NCBI GenBank assembly: GCA_900552935.1
Contig: USBN01000011.1
Coordinates: 1 to 35,118, forward strand
Direction of reading: 5' to 3'
Length of the DNA: 35,118 nucleotides
Source of the DNA: an uncultured Coriobacteriaceae bacterium
GTDB lineage: Bacteria > Actinomycetota > Coriobacteriia > Coriobacteriales > Atopobiaceae
In this document: in pieces, positions 1 through 7,934 of the stretch
Layout of the letters: each line of letters starts with the position of its first letter
Numbering within the stretch: position 1 is the first letter of the stretch
Made by a program: the position numbers and the translations under genes
Notes under the pieces: model-generated
Told to the model about the DNA's origin: nothing
The model's database searches: none
The model's input: only the letters and a program-made list of their open reading frames with translations

Positions 1-552
1 GAGCAAGGGTTGCCAATCGGAGTGGTAGATGCAGGCGGCTGGGTGGAACGTGGGCGCCACGACGAAGTGACCTTGCTGGTAGAGCTTGCCGCGCAGCTGC
101 GTCACGCCGCGATCGGTCTTGAGAACCCACTGCGAAGCAAAGTTGCCCAGGCAGACAATGACGTCAGGCCAGACGGAACGAATCTGCTCGCGCAGGAAGG
201 GCGAACACGCCTCGATCTCGTCCGGCTTGGGGTTGCGGTTTCCGGGCGGGCGGCACTTCACGACGTTGGCGATGTATATCTCCTCGCGTGTGAGACCTGC
301 GATGGAAAGGAGGGAATCCAGCTTCTTACCGGCGGCGCCCACAAAGGGCTCGCCCTTGAGGTCCTCGTTCTTGCCCGGACCCTCGCCCAAGAACATCACG
401 CGAGCATGGGGGTCTCCGGTTCCAAAGACGAGATGGGAGCGCGTCTGCCCGAGCTCGCAGCGCTTGCAGTCGCCGAGCAGGTTCTCGATCTCCTCGAGCA
501 TGACCTCGCCAGGCTTCTGGTTGACGTGGCCGGGGATCTTCATGACGGACAC
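1..552 (-). CDS. Uracil-DNA glycosylase, family 4 (Fe-S), 3' end cut by window
   Basis: Removes uracil from DNA to start base-excision repair. The 184 visible residues hold four cysteines (C29, C32, C100, C116) with the spacing of the 4Fe-4S ligands of family 4 enzymes. They also hold the N-terminal GEGPGKNED active-site motif (residues 57-64 region), GRNPKPDE-like sequence near 105-112, and an HPA motif at 170-172. I chose a GTG start at 552 because a perfect AGGAGG lies 8 nt upstream and overlaps the alr stop codon; an in-frame ATG three codons later is too far from it. It is the last visible gene of the acpS-nnr-alr operon, 12 bp after alr. The C-terminus runs off the window. Family assignment is firm; substrate range within the family is inferred. 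Confidence 0.93.
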   Translation of the reverse strand, partial: MSVMKIPGHVNQKPGEVMLEEIENLLGDCKRCELGQTRSHLVFGTGDPHARVMFLGEGPGKNEDLKGEPFVGAAGKKLDSLLSIAGLTREEIYIANVVKCRPPGNRNPKPDEIEACSPFLREQIRSVWPDVIVCLGNFASQWVLKTDRGVTQLRGKLYQQGHFVVAPTFHPAACIYHSDWQPLL

Positions 553-564
553 GAGGAAAACCTC

Positions 565-1725
565 CTAGATGTAAACCTTCTCGAGGCGGGCGCCGAAGTT
601 GCACGTCACCTCATAGTTGATGGTTCCGCGCAGGTCAGCTATCTCCTCGGCGGTGATGCGCTCGTCGCCGTCCGCGCCCATGACGGTCACGAGGTCACCG
701 TAGTGGACCTCGTCCATCGGACGAGCGGCGCGAGTCGTGTTGACGTCTACGGCGAACATGCACTGGTCCATGCAAATGTTTCCCACCTGCGGGCAACGGG
801 TGCCGTGGACCAGGACGTCCATCTTGCCGGAAAGCGAACGCGCGAGACCGTCCGCATAGCCAATCGGGAAGGTCGCGATCTGAACGTTCTGCCTGGCAAC
901 GGAGTAGGTCTGACCATAGCCCACGCCAGAGCCCACCGGCGGATACACGACGCGCGTCACGCGGGCGCGCACGCTCATGACCGGGTCGAGGGAGATGTGG
1001 GGGCGCGTGGACTCCGCAGGCTGCATGCCGTAAAGGCCGACGCCCACGCGACACATGTCGAGGTGGGTCTCCGGATGGAGCACCGTAGCCGGGGTGTTGT
1101 CGCAGTGCACAAGACCGCAGTCAACGCCAGCGGCGCGCATCTCGGCAACGGCCTCGGTAAAGCGGCGATACTGCAGGCCGAAGGTCCAGTCATTGGGGAC
1201 GTCCGCCGTGGCAAAGTGCGTGAAGGTGCCCGCGCAGGAGAGGCCGCGGTGGAAATCGATGCTGTGGCGGAATTCGAGAGCGTCCTTCCAGCCCACACCG
1301 ATGCGAGTCATGCCCGTCTCGATGGCGAGATGGTACTTGCCCACCTTGTCGAACGCCGCGGCGCATTCCCCATAGGCAAGGGCGAACTCGGGCGTGTAGA
1401 CGCTCGGCATGATGTCATTCTCAATGAGGGTCTGGACGCACTCCATCGGAGGCTCGGAGAGGATGAGGATAGGCCAGGTGACGCCTGCGCGGCGCAGCTC
1501 GAGGCCCTCCTCCACCGTGGCGACAGCGAACTGGTCCGCGCCAGCGGCATGCATGACCTTCACGCACTCGACGGCGCCATGTCCATAAGCATCCGCCTTG
1601 ACGACAGCCATCATGCGCACGCCCGGCTCGAGCTTCTCCTTGAACGCACGCGTATTGCGACGCAGCGCGCCCTTGTCGATCTCGACCCAGGACCAACGCG
1701 TGTCCGGGCACCTATGCTGAACCAT
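565..1725 (-). CDS. alr: Alanine racemase
   Basis: PLP enzyme converting L- to D-alanine for peptidoglycan. The 386 residues match the usual length. The PLP lysine is in VVKADAYGHG (K43); the second catalytic base is the Tyr of the SGVGYGQTY segment; the conserved ICMDQCM motif follows. A longer frame begins at 1752, but GGAGG lies 9 nt before the ATG at 1725, so MVQHR is the likely N-terminus. The gene sits between nnr (69 bp upstream) and the glycosylase. The acpS-nnr-alr order is common in Actinobacteria and Firmicutes and links envelope and cofactor housekeeping. Nothing unusual is seen in the sequence. Confidence 0.96.
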   Translation of the reverse strand: MVQHRCPDTRWSWVEIDKGALRRNTRAFKEKLEPGVRMMAVVKADAYGHGAVECVKVMHAAGADQFAVATVEEGLELRRAGVTWPILILSEPPMECVQTLIENDIMPSVYTPEFALAYGECAAAFDKVGKYHLAIETGMTRIGVGWKDALEFRHSIDFHRGLSCAGTFTHFATADVPNDWTFGLQYRRFTEAVAEMRAAGVDCGLVHCDNTPATVLHPETHLDMCRVGVGLYGMQPAESTRPHISLDPVMSVRARVTRVVYPPVGSGVGYGQTYSVARQNVQIATFPIGYADGLARSLSGKMDVLVHGTRCPQVGNICMDQCMFAVDVNTTRAARPMDEVHYGDLVTVMGADGDERITAEEIADLRGTINYEVTCNFGARLEKVYI

Positions 1726-1794
1726 GGGTATGCGCCTCCGTGTCGCCGGCAAGGCCGGCCCTCGACCACCGACATCGCCGGCGGTGCCGCTGTC

Positions 1795-3429
1795 CTACTG
1801 TTCTTCGCCCTCCGCCTCAGGGGCAATATCCGCGCCGCTGAAGGTCGCACGATCCTCGACCGCATCAAGCGCGACACCGACGGAATCGATTATATCCGCC
1901 GCCATGACGCCCCTCGAACCGAAGCGCTCCTGGGCGATAGACGCGGCGCACCCGTGGACCTCGCAGGCGAGGGCCGTGAGCGTGGGAAGATTCTCCGTCT
2001 CGATGCCACGGGAGAGCAGACCCGCCATGATGCCGGCAAGCACGTCGCCCGAGCCGGCCGTCGCGAGGCAAGCGGGGCCCGGCTTGGGCAGCAGGGCCAC
2101 CTCGACGCCAACGCAAGCCGTGGCGGTGCCCTTGGCAACCACCACGATCTCGCTGCCGCCATCGGCCCAGACCACGCGGCGCGCCGCATCGAGGGCCGAA
2201 GTCAGAGTGTCAGGAGAGGCGTCGCCGGTAAGGCCCACGAGCCTGCCCAGTTCGCGACGGTGCGGGGTGAGGACGAGAGGGGCGCTGCGACGCAGGAGCT
2301 CGGGAAACTCGTCCAGGGCGTTGTTCGTGAGGCGCGCGATGCTGTTGAGGCCGTCCGCGTCGACGACGAGCGGCGTCTTGCCCTCGAGCAGCGTGGAAAC
2401 GACGCCCACGGTACCGCCCGTCACGCACATGCCGGGACCCACGAGAACGGCCGAGCGACGCGCGGCGAGCTCCGCCACCTGGGCGCGAGCGGCATTGGAG
2501 AAGGTGCCGTCCGCATCCGCCGGAAGGCCCACGACGGGAATCTCCAGCAGGTGCGTGCGTGCGAGATTCGCAACGGGCTCCGGCACGGCGAGCGTCACGT
2601 AGCCGGCGCCGGCACGCGCGGCGGCCTTGGCGGCCATGATCGCAGCGCCCGGGAAGCGAGTAGAACCGCCAACCACGAGGACGCTGCCACGCGTGTACTT
2701 ATCCACCACGCACGTGGGAGGCTGGAGAACATCGATGTAATCTGCCGTCTCACAGCGCCAGGCCACGGGATCCGCCTCGTACACGAGCCTGGCCGTCTGC
2801 TCTGCGAGCGGAGCCACCACGATGGAGCCGCAGACGTCGCGGCCATCGTCAGAGAGGAGACCGGGTTTCAGGGCGAGCATCGTGATCGTGACGTCCGCCA
2901 CCACCACAGCTCCCGGGGCACGGCCGGTCTGCGCGGAAAGGCCGCTCGGGACATCGATGGAGACCACGCGGGCTCCGGAGGAATTCAGCGCGTCAATCCA
3001 GATGGAGAGCGGGGCGACGGGAGCGTCATGAAAGCCGGTGCCGAGCATGGCGTCAAGCACGACGTCAGCCGCGCCGAGCAGCTGGTCGAGCTCGTCTCGG
3101 GAGGGACCCACCAGATACTTCACGCCAGACTCGATGGCAGCGCGGGCCACCATGGGGGCGAGGTCGCCGTGGAGGTTCTCAGGCTCGCAAGGCGTCACCA
3201 CGCGGACGTCGACGCCCGATGCCTTGAGGTCCTCGGCGGCAACCCAGCCGTCTCCGCCATTGTTGCCAAAACCCGCAAGGACGACGACGCGCGAGACGTC
3301 GCCCAAGTGCATGACCTCCTGGGCCGCCGCGCCACCGGCGCGATGCATGAGCTCGGAGACGCTCACCCCCGCATCGGAGAGGTGTCTCTCGACCGCGCGG
3401 ATATCCTCAATATTAAGAACCGGCTGCAT
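1795..3429 (-). CDS. nnr: Bifunctional NAD(P)H-hydrate epimerase / ADP-dependent dehydratase
   Basis: Repairs hydrated NADH and NADPH. The N-terminal YjeF-type epimerase domain (about residues 1-215) shows GFGNNGGDGW. The C-terminal ribokinase-like dehydratase (about 235-520) shows the GGSTRFPGAA loop, VVDADGLN, LTPHRRELGRL and the GSGDVLAGIMAGLL anion-hole motif. At 544 residues it is the normal length for the fused form. The start at 3429 is 6 bp after the acpS stop, so the two are translationally close. It ends about 25 residues beyond the last conserved helix in an acidic tail. Function rests on well-known family motifs; both active sites look intact. Confidence 0.95.
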   Translation of the reverse strand: MQPVLNIEDIRAVERHLSDAGVSVSELMHRAGGAAAQEVMHLGDVSRVVVLAGFGNNGGDGWVAAEDLKASGVDVRVVTPCEPENLHGDLAPMVARAAIESGVKYLVGPSRDELDQLLGAADVVLDAMLGTGFHDAPVAPLSIWIDALNSSGARVVSIDVPSGLSAQTGRAPGAVVVADVTITMLALKPGLLSDDGRDVCGSIVVAPLAEQTARLVYEADPVAWRCETADYIDVLQPPTCVVDKYTRGSVLVVGGSTRFPGAAIMAAKAAARAGAGYVTLAVPEPVANLARTHLLEIPVVGLPADADGTFSNAARAQVAELAARRSAVLVGPGMCVTGGTVGVVSTLLEGKTPLVVDADGLNSIARLTNNALDEFPELLRRSAPLVLTPHRRELGRLVGLTGDASPDTLTSALDAARRVVWADGGSEIVVVAKGTATACVGVEVALLPKPGPACLATAGSGDVLAGIMAGLLSRGIETENLPTLTALACEVHGCAASIAQERFGSRGVMAADIIDSVGVALDAVEDRATFSGADIAPEAEGEEQ

Positions 3430-3435
3430 ACCCGA

Positions 3436-3927
3436 TCACCTTCCATTATCGACACGCTCGAGCTCATCGATAATCGAGCGCGCCTCCTTGAACGACTCCG
3501 CCAGCTCGCGGCGGGGATCGCGTGCATCATCAACCTTGGGGGCCGTCTCCGCCGTCGTGGCGACGGCATTCGCAACTGCCATCTCACGAGTGAACGACAG
3601 CGAAATGGCAACGGACAGAACGCCGCGCTCTTGGGCAATCTCAGCCGCACGGCCCCTGAGGACCGCCTGGGGCCTGCCCGTGGCATCCCTCGAGACACTC
3701 ACGTCATCAAAGCGCACGCCCTTGCCAAAGCCGCAGCCCAGCGCCTTGAGAACCGCCTCGCGGGCGGCAAAGCGGCACGCGTAGTGCGCCGCCGGACGCG
3801 TGCTGTGCTCGCAATACTCGCGTTCCTCGTCCGTGAACACGCGGAGGGCGAAACGCGGGGTACGCGACAAGATCTTCTCCATGCGCGAGATCTCGACGAT
3901 ATCGACGCCAACTCCTGCCAGTGCCAT
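3436..3927 (-). CDS. acpS: Holo-[acyl-carrier-protein] synthase
   Basis: Transfers 4'-phosphopantetheine from CoA to the serine of apo-ACP; a likely partner, acpP, is at 9747-9977. Family signatures are GVGVDIVEISRM at the N-terminus (metal-binding Asp) and FAAREAVLKALG (the conserved Glu/Lys helix). At 163 residues it is about 35 longer than typical AcpS (about 120-130): after the terminal LSFTREMAVANAVA strand a charged tail continues to the end. The usual SHT of the C-terminal strand reads SFT here. The start is the ATG at 3927 with GGGAGG only 3 nt upstream, a rather short spacing; no better start is visible. First gene of its operon. Confidence 0.93.
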   Translation of the reverse strand: MALAGVGVDIVEISRMEKILSRTPRFALRVFTDEEREYCEHSTRPAAHYACRFAAREAVLKALGCGFGKGVRFDDVSVSRDATGRPQAVLRGRAAEIAQERGVLSVAISLSFTREMAVANAVATTAETAPKVDDARDPRRELAESFKEARSIIDELERVDNGR

Positions 3928-4226
3928 GAGCCTCCCAGCCTCTCGGTATCTTATCTAGTCTAGCGCGAGAAGACCGCTCCGAGGAGGAGGCTCACAAGGA
4001 GTGGGCTAGGATGACAACAAAAAAGGGAGGGGCAGTGCGCCCCTCCCTCGACATAGTTAACGCGCGCAGTCGGTGCCCACGCGAGGTCGCCCCTCTCGGC
4101 CAAACCCGCAAGGTCTTGCAAGACGCAGCTCGTCGCAGTCCACGCCGCCAGACGCCAGGTCGCAGCCGGGCACCCCGGGCGCTGGACGCGAGGTCTCCGC
4201 CGGACGCCGGGCGCGAGGTCTCCGTC
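3928..4226. other. Intergenic region between glmS end and acpS start
   Basis: No gene is seen. It holds a long glmS 3' untranslated stretch of about 180 bp with a short repeat, GCGAGGTCTCCG, at 4188-4199 and again at 4213-4224, plus related GACGCCAGGTCGC text nearby. The glmS terminator (4014-4047) follows, then about 85 bp that must carry the acpS promoter. I could not pick a convincing -35/-10 pair there. Confidence 0.6.
4014..4047 (-). terminator. Rho-independent terminator after glmS
   Basis: On the minus strand a perfect 9-bp stem (GGGAGGGGC at 4025-4033 paired with GCCCCTCCC at 4039-4047, 5-nt loop) is followed by TTTTTTGTTGT. It lies about 180 bp beyond the glmS stop and before the acpS start, so it separates the two transcription units. 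Confidence 0.88.
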
Positions 4227-6074
4227 CTACTCCACGGTAACGGACTTGGCGAGGTTCCTCGGCTGGTCGACGTCACAGCCACGCAGAATCGCGACTTCGC
4301 GAGCCAGGAGCTGCAGCGGCACCGTGGCCGTGATGGCACTGAAGGCGTCGCGTACCTTGGGGACCCAGATAACGTGATCGGCGATCTTGCCAATCTCCTC
4401 GTCCCCCTCGGTCGCGATCGCGATGATCATGGCGCCGCGGGCCTCGCACTCCTTGAGGTTGGAGACGGTCTTGTCATACGTCGGGCTCTTGGTGGTCACG
4501 GCGATGACCGGGAAGCCGGGATCAATCAGGGCGATGGGGCCATGCTTCATCTCGCCAGCAGCGTAGGCCTCAGCGTGCAGGTAGCTGACCTCCTTGAGCT
4601 TGAGCGCGCCCTCGTAGGAAATGGCGGCACCCATGCCGCGGCCAACGAACAGCGCAGACTGCGCGTCCTTGCATGCGAGAGCTGCCTCGTGAATGGCATC
4701 GCCCTGGGTGTCAAGGATGTGCTGGATCTGTTCGGCGGTATCGCCCAGCTCGCGGAAGAGCATGCGGCACTGCTTGGTGGTGAGGCGATACTTCACCTGG
4801 CCCAGGAGCATCGCCAGAAGCGTGAGGCTCACGACCTGGCCAATGAAGCTCTTGGTGGAGGCGACGGCGATCTCCTTGTTCGCCTTGGTGTAGATGACGC
4901 CATCGCTCTCGCGAGCCACCGGACTGCCGACGACGTTCGTGATGCCGAAGACCTTGGCCCCCTTGATGCGCGCGTCACGAATGGCGGCGAGGGTATCAGC
5001 CGTCTCGCCGGACTGCGACACTGCGACGACCAGCGTGGAAGGCGTGATGATGGGATTGCGATAGCGGAACTCGCTCGCGGCCTCGACCTCGGTGGGAATG
5101 CGTGCCCAGGACTCGATGAGGTTCTTGGCGATAAGGCCGGCGTGATAGGAGGTACCGCAGGCGATGACATAGACGCGGTCGACGTCATTCAGTTCCTCGA
5201 GGGAAAGGCCGAGCTCATCGATGTCGATGCCGCCAGCGGCGCTCAGACGCCCGACAAGCGTGTCGCGAACGACGCGCGGCTGCTCGTGGATCTCCTTGAG
5301 CATGAAGTCCGGATAGCCCGCCTTCTCTGCCATGTCGATGTCCCAGTCGATGTGGGTGACCTCAGGCTCAATCGCGGCACCCGTCTCGTCGGTAAAGGAG
5401 ATTCCCTCCGGAGTGAGCTTCGCGAACTGGCCATCCTCGAGAACGACGACGTCGCGAGTTGCATCGATAAGGGCAATCACGTCAGAGGCCACGTAAGAGC
5501 CGGTCTCGCCACGGCCGATAACAATGGGCGAATCCTTGCGGGCGACGGCAACCACGCCAGGCTCGTCGGCACAGACAGCGGCAAGGCCGTAGGCACCCAC
5601 GACATGCGTGCAGGCCTCTCGGACGGCGGCCATGAGATCGCCGGTCTTCGTGTAACCCTCCTCGATGAGGTGGGCGAACACCTCGGTGTCCGTCTCGGAC
5701 TTGAAGACGTGTCCACGGGAGATGAGCTCTTCGCGGAGCTCCGCAAAGTTCTCGATGATGCCGTTGTGAACGATCGCGATGCGACCGTCGCAGCTCGTGT
5801 GGGGGTGGGCATTGGCGACAGAGGGCTTACCGTGGGTCGCCCAACGCGTGTGGCCAATGCCACAAGTCGACTCCTCGTCCATGTGGTCAAGCTCAGACTC
5901 GAGACCCGCGACCTTACCCACGCGACGAATCACATCAAGGCGGGTCTCGGCGCCGTCGCCCGCCTCAAGCGCCACGCCCGCAGAATCATAGCCGCGGTAC
6001 TCGAGGCGCTTCAGGCCATTGATGAGAATGTTCTTTACGGCTTCAGAGCCGGTATAGCCTACGATTCCGCACAT
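4227..6074 (-). CDS. glmS: Glutamine--fructose-6-phosphate aminotransferase (isomerizing)
   Basis: Makes glucosamine-6-phosphate from fructose-6-P and glutamine, the entry to UDP-GlcNAc and peptidoglycan. The mature N-terminal Cys of MCGIVGY is the glutaminase nucleophile. The glutaminase domain includes GHTRWATHG; two SIS domains follow (ACGTSYHAG, SQSGETADT, then the GEMKHGPIALI loop), ending in the classical DQPRNLAKSVTVE tail. It is 615 residues, the standard length. An upstream ATG at 6128 is in frame, but the start must be 6074: GGAGG lies 9 nt before it and Cys must follow Met. Single-gene unit. I see no glmS ribozyme core directly upstream; family knowledge places that in Firmicutes. 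Confidence 0.97.
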   Translation of the reverse strand: MCGIVGYTGSEAVKNILINGLKRLEYRGYDSAGVALEAGDGAETRLDVIRRVGKVAGLESELDHMDEESTCGIGHTRWATHGKPSVANAHPHTSCDGRIAIVHNGIIENFAELREELISRGHVFKSETDTEVFAHLIEEGYTKTGDLMAAVREACTHVVGAYGLAAVCADEPGVVAVARKDSPIVIGRGETGSYVASDVIALIDATRDVVVLEDGQFAKLTPEGISFTDETGAAIEPEVTHIDWDIDMAEKAGYPDFMLKEIHEQPRVVRDTLVGRLSAAGGIDIDELGLSLEELNDVDRVYVIACGTSYHAGLIAKNLIESWARIPTEVEAASEFRYRNPIITPSTLVVAVSQSGETADTLAAIRDARIKGAKVFGITNVVGSPVARESDGVIYTKANKEIAVASTKSFIGQVVSLTLLAMLLGQVKYRLTTKQCRMLFRELGDTAEQIQHILDTQGDAIHEAALACKDAQSALFVGRGMGAAISYEGALKLKEVSYLHAEAYAAGEMKHGPIALIDPGFPVIAVTTKSPTYDKTVSNLKECEARGAMIIAIATEGDEEIGKIADHVIWVPKVRDAFSAITATVPLQLLAREVAILRGCDVDQPRNLAKSVTVE

Positions 6075-6327
6075 ATCGCTCTCCCTCCGTTGTGTCGCGC
6101 TCCGATTTGGCGCTATAAGGCGCACCATCGAAGACCTCGCAACGTGGTGACAAACCTACGGGGAAATAGCCTAGCGGCTGATTTTTCGTCCGGAGGTTTC
6201 GTTCGCGAAAAAATAGCGCTGATATTCAGGGGAGTTGGATAATCGCAGGTAAAATTTAATCGCTTGATATATCAACCACGGAATTTATACAGTGACCTGT
6301 CGGGAATTCGGCCTCAGCAAACGTTGC

Positions 6328-6410
6328 CTTCACCGCAGACGGCCACGATTTCACCGCTGACGGTCCTGTCTTCACCGCCGACAGCCACGATTTCACCGCG
6401 ACGCCTCTGA
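6328..6410. repeat. Four tandem degenerate 21-bp repeats
   Basis: Units start at 6328, 6349, 6370 and 6391 and share the core (C/T)TTCACCGC followed by GAC-rich text; units 1 and 3 and units 2 and 4 resemble each other at the edges. The phase is exactly 21 bp for the first three units and 20 bp for the last. Read on the minus strand it would encode a GEIVAVxGEDxTVS-type heptad, but the frame lacks a credible start and continues into the inverted repeat. Confidence 0.8.
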
Positions 6411-6442
6411 TTTTGGCCAAACCAAGAAGCCTTTATATTAAC

Positions 6443-6579
6443 GGATAGCGACTGTGAGAAGCCAAACGGTCTTCGACCGAGTAGCGCGCTTGTCATCGTC
6501 TGCGTTTGCCCAGGTAAACGTCTTGCGGAAATGATTGCTACTCGGCACAAAACGATTTGGCTGCTCACAGTTGCTATCC
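6443..6579. repeat. Imperfect inverted repeat, 43-bp arms
   Basis: Left arm 6443-6485 begins GGATAGCGACTGTGAG; right arm 6537-6579 ends CTCACAGTTGCTATCC. I count 35 of 43 positions complementary without gaps. The 51-bp centre carries a further small inverted repeat (CGTTT/AAACG around 6503-6520), so the whole 137 bp could fold into one long hairpin. It resembles a MITE-like or fold-back element or a structured RNA. No target-site duplication is obvious at the edges. Confidence 0.75.
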
Positions 6580-6755
6580 CCCTATTTATGACGAAGGTAG
6601 GGCCGTCTCAGACAAGCCGAAGGCAATGCCGCCCTCAGACCAACCCTCTCGAATCGAACGATCCAAAAAGGGTCCTTCATAGCCAAGGGGCCTTTCACAC
6701 TCGCCGAACACGCAAACAGCCGACGAACCAGTAAGTGCCGCGGACAAACGCCACG

Positions 6756-6787
6756 AGAAACGCCGGTCCGCTAGAAACGCCGGTCCG
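6756..6787. repeat. 15-bp direct repeat near rpsI terminator
   Basis: AGAAACGCCGGTCCG occurs at 6756-6770 and again at 6773-6787, separated by 2 bp, just past the rpsI terminator. Role unknown. Confidence 0.7.
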
Positions 6788-6794
6788 TCTCTCG

Positions 6795-6836
6795 TTAAAA
6801 TAGAAAAGGCCCGCCAGCCGAAAGGCTGACGGGCCT
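6795..6836 (-). terminator. Rho-independent terminator after rpsI
   Basis: A 13-bp, nearly perfect stem (6807-6819 with 6824-6836, loop of about 4 nt) is followed on the minus strand by TTTTCTATTTT. It lies 25 bp past the rpsI stop and ends the rplM-rpsI transcript. Confidence 0.92.
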
Positions 6837-6860
6837 GACAAGCAAATATGCCTCTGAGGC

Positions 6861-7256
6861 TTAGCGCTTCGAGAACTGCGGGCGCTTGCGGGCCTTCTTG
6901 AGACCCGGCTTCTTGCGCTCGACGGCACGAGCGTCGCGGGTGAGGAAGCCAGCCTTCTTCAGGTCAGCGCGGTAGTCGCCGGCCTCGAGAAGGGCGCGGG
7001 CGATGCCCAGACGAAGGGCGCCGGACTGACCGGAGATGCCGCCGCCATCGCACAGGGCGATGACGTCGAAGTGCTCAGCGGTGTCCGTCACCTTGAAAGG
7101 AGCGCAGGCGTCGTCGACGAGCTGCTGACGGCCAAAGTAGTTAAGGGCGTCGCGGCCGTTGACGGTGACCTTGCCGGTGCCGGGAACGAGACGGACGCGG
7201 GCGACAGCCTCCTTGCGGCGGCCGGTGCCAGTGTAGACAGCAGTGTTGTCAGCCAT
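6861..7256 (-). CDS. rpsI: 30S ribosomal protein S9
   Basis: Small-subunit protein whose C-terminal tail reaches the P-site tRNA. The 131 residues show the family start (YTGTGRRKEAVARV), the central GRDALNYFGR, the GGGISGQSGALRLGIARAL segment and the invariant basic tail KKARKRPQFSKR with its terminal Arg. It follows rplM by 3 bp, the usual L13-S9 operon. Confidence 0.98.
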   Translation of the reverse strand: MADNTAVYTGTGRRKEAVARVRLVPGTGKVTVNGRDALNYFGRQQLVDDACAPFKVTDTAEHFDVIALCDGGGISGQSGALRLGIARALLEAGDYRADLKKAGFLTRDARAVERKKPGLKKARKRPQFSKR

Positions 7257-7259
7257 CGG

Positions 7260-7697
7260 TTAGGCCCTCCAATCAATCTGAACGGGGTTCTGAGCGGCGT
7301 GCGGGTGCTCCGGACCAGCGTAGACCTTAAGCTTGGTGAACTGCTTGCGACCAAGCGAGGACTTGGGGAGCATGCCCTTGATCGCGTGCTCGACGACGCG
7401 CTCGGGGTGCTTCTCCATGGCCTCCGTGAAGCTCTCGAACTTCATGCCGCCCAGCCAACCGCTGTAGCGCCAATAGCGCTTGCTGTCGGCCTTAACGCCG
7501 GTAAGCTGGACCTTATCAGCGTTGATGATGACGACGAAATCACCCGTGTCGGTGTGCGGGGTGTACTGCGGCTTGTTCTTGCCGCGAAGGATCATGGCAG
7601 CCTTCGTGGCGAGACGGCCGAGCGTGGCACCCTCAGCATCGATGAGGACCCAATTGCGGGTGACCTCTCCGGGCTTGGCGTACTGAGTCGACTTCAT
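7260..7697 (-). CDS. rplM: 50S ribosomal protein L13
   Basis: Early-assembly large-subunit protein. The 145 residues carry NWVLIDAEGATLGRLAT, the ADKVQLTG segment and the VEHAIKGMLPKSSLGR block typical of L13. The start ATG at 7697 has GGAGG 6 nt upstream. First gene of the rplM-rpsI operon, behind the promoter at 7772-7799. Confidence 0.98.
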   Translation of the reverse strand: MKSTQYAKPGEVTRNWVLIDAEGATLGRLATKAAMILRGKNKPQYTPHTDTGDFVVIINADKVQLTGVKADSKRYWRYSGWLGGMKFESFTEAMEKHPERVVEHAIKGMLPKSSLGRKQFTKLKVYAGPEHPHAAQNPVQIDWRA

Positions 7698-7771
7698 TTG
7701 ACTCCTCCGTGTGCTTACGTGTTGCTTTGTACTTATGCGAGGTTACGGGGCTCTGCAAAAGTAGCTTTCAA

Positions 7772-7799
7772 ATTGTAGCGCGCAGCCGGAGAAGTTCAA
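7772..7799 (-). promoter_or_regulatory. Predicted sigma-A-type promoter of rplM-rpsI
   Basis: On the minus strand TTGAAC (7794-7799) and TACAAT (7772-7777) are separated by 16 bp, close to consensus. They lie 75 bp upstream of the rplM start, giving a leader of roughly 65-70 nt. A second weaker pair (TTGCAG, 17 bp, TAAGTA) lies nearer the gene. Confidence 0.6.
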
Positions 7800-7934
7800 G
7801 GAAAACGCACGAGTTTTCGCAAATATGTGTGGGAATTGCGGCCTCGCTCCAAATGGGGTGGCCACAACGGCGACGCACCGCCACGTCAGGCGCACAAACG
7901 CCCGTCGCCACAGCGGCACCACCCCGTCCGCAAC

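Larger units (their letters stand above)
6075..6860. other. Long intergenic region upstream of glmS, with repeats
   Basis: No gene is supported. From the glmS side it holds an AT-richer leader with a perfect 12-bp palindrome TTGATATATCAA (6264-6275), a possible operator or promoter element; four phased 21-bp repeats (6328-6410); a long imperfect inverted repeat (6443-6579); a 15-bp direct repeat (6756-6770 and 6773-6787); and the rpsI terminator at its right end. Short open frames on both strands lack good ribosome sites and cross these repeats. Confidence 0.6.

Noticed and set aside
10..3963. 1317-codon open frame on the plus strand opposite acpS-nnr-alr-UDG
   Set aside because: It spans four clearly real minus-strand genes, has no family motifs, and has the Arg/His/Ala-rich composition of a mirror frame in GC-rich DNA.
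6075..6240. glmS ribozyme/riboswitch in the glmS leader
   Set aside because: I could not recognise the conserved core or a cleavage site; the element is typical of Firmicutes.
4011..6242. 743-codon open frame on the plus strand opposite glmS
   Set aside because: Shadow frame; it also runs through the glmS terminator and leader.
6314..6568. Short minus-strand frame encoding GEIVAVxGED repeats
   Set aside because: No ribosome site; the frame crosses the 21-bp repeats and one arm of the long inverted repeat, so it is explained by non-coding repeats.
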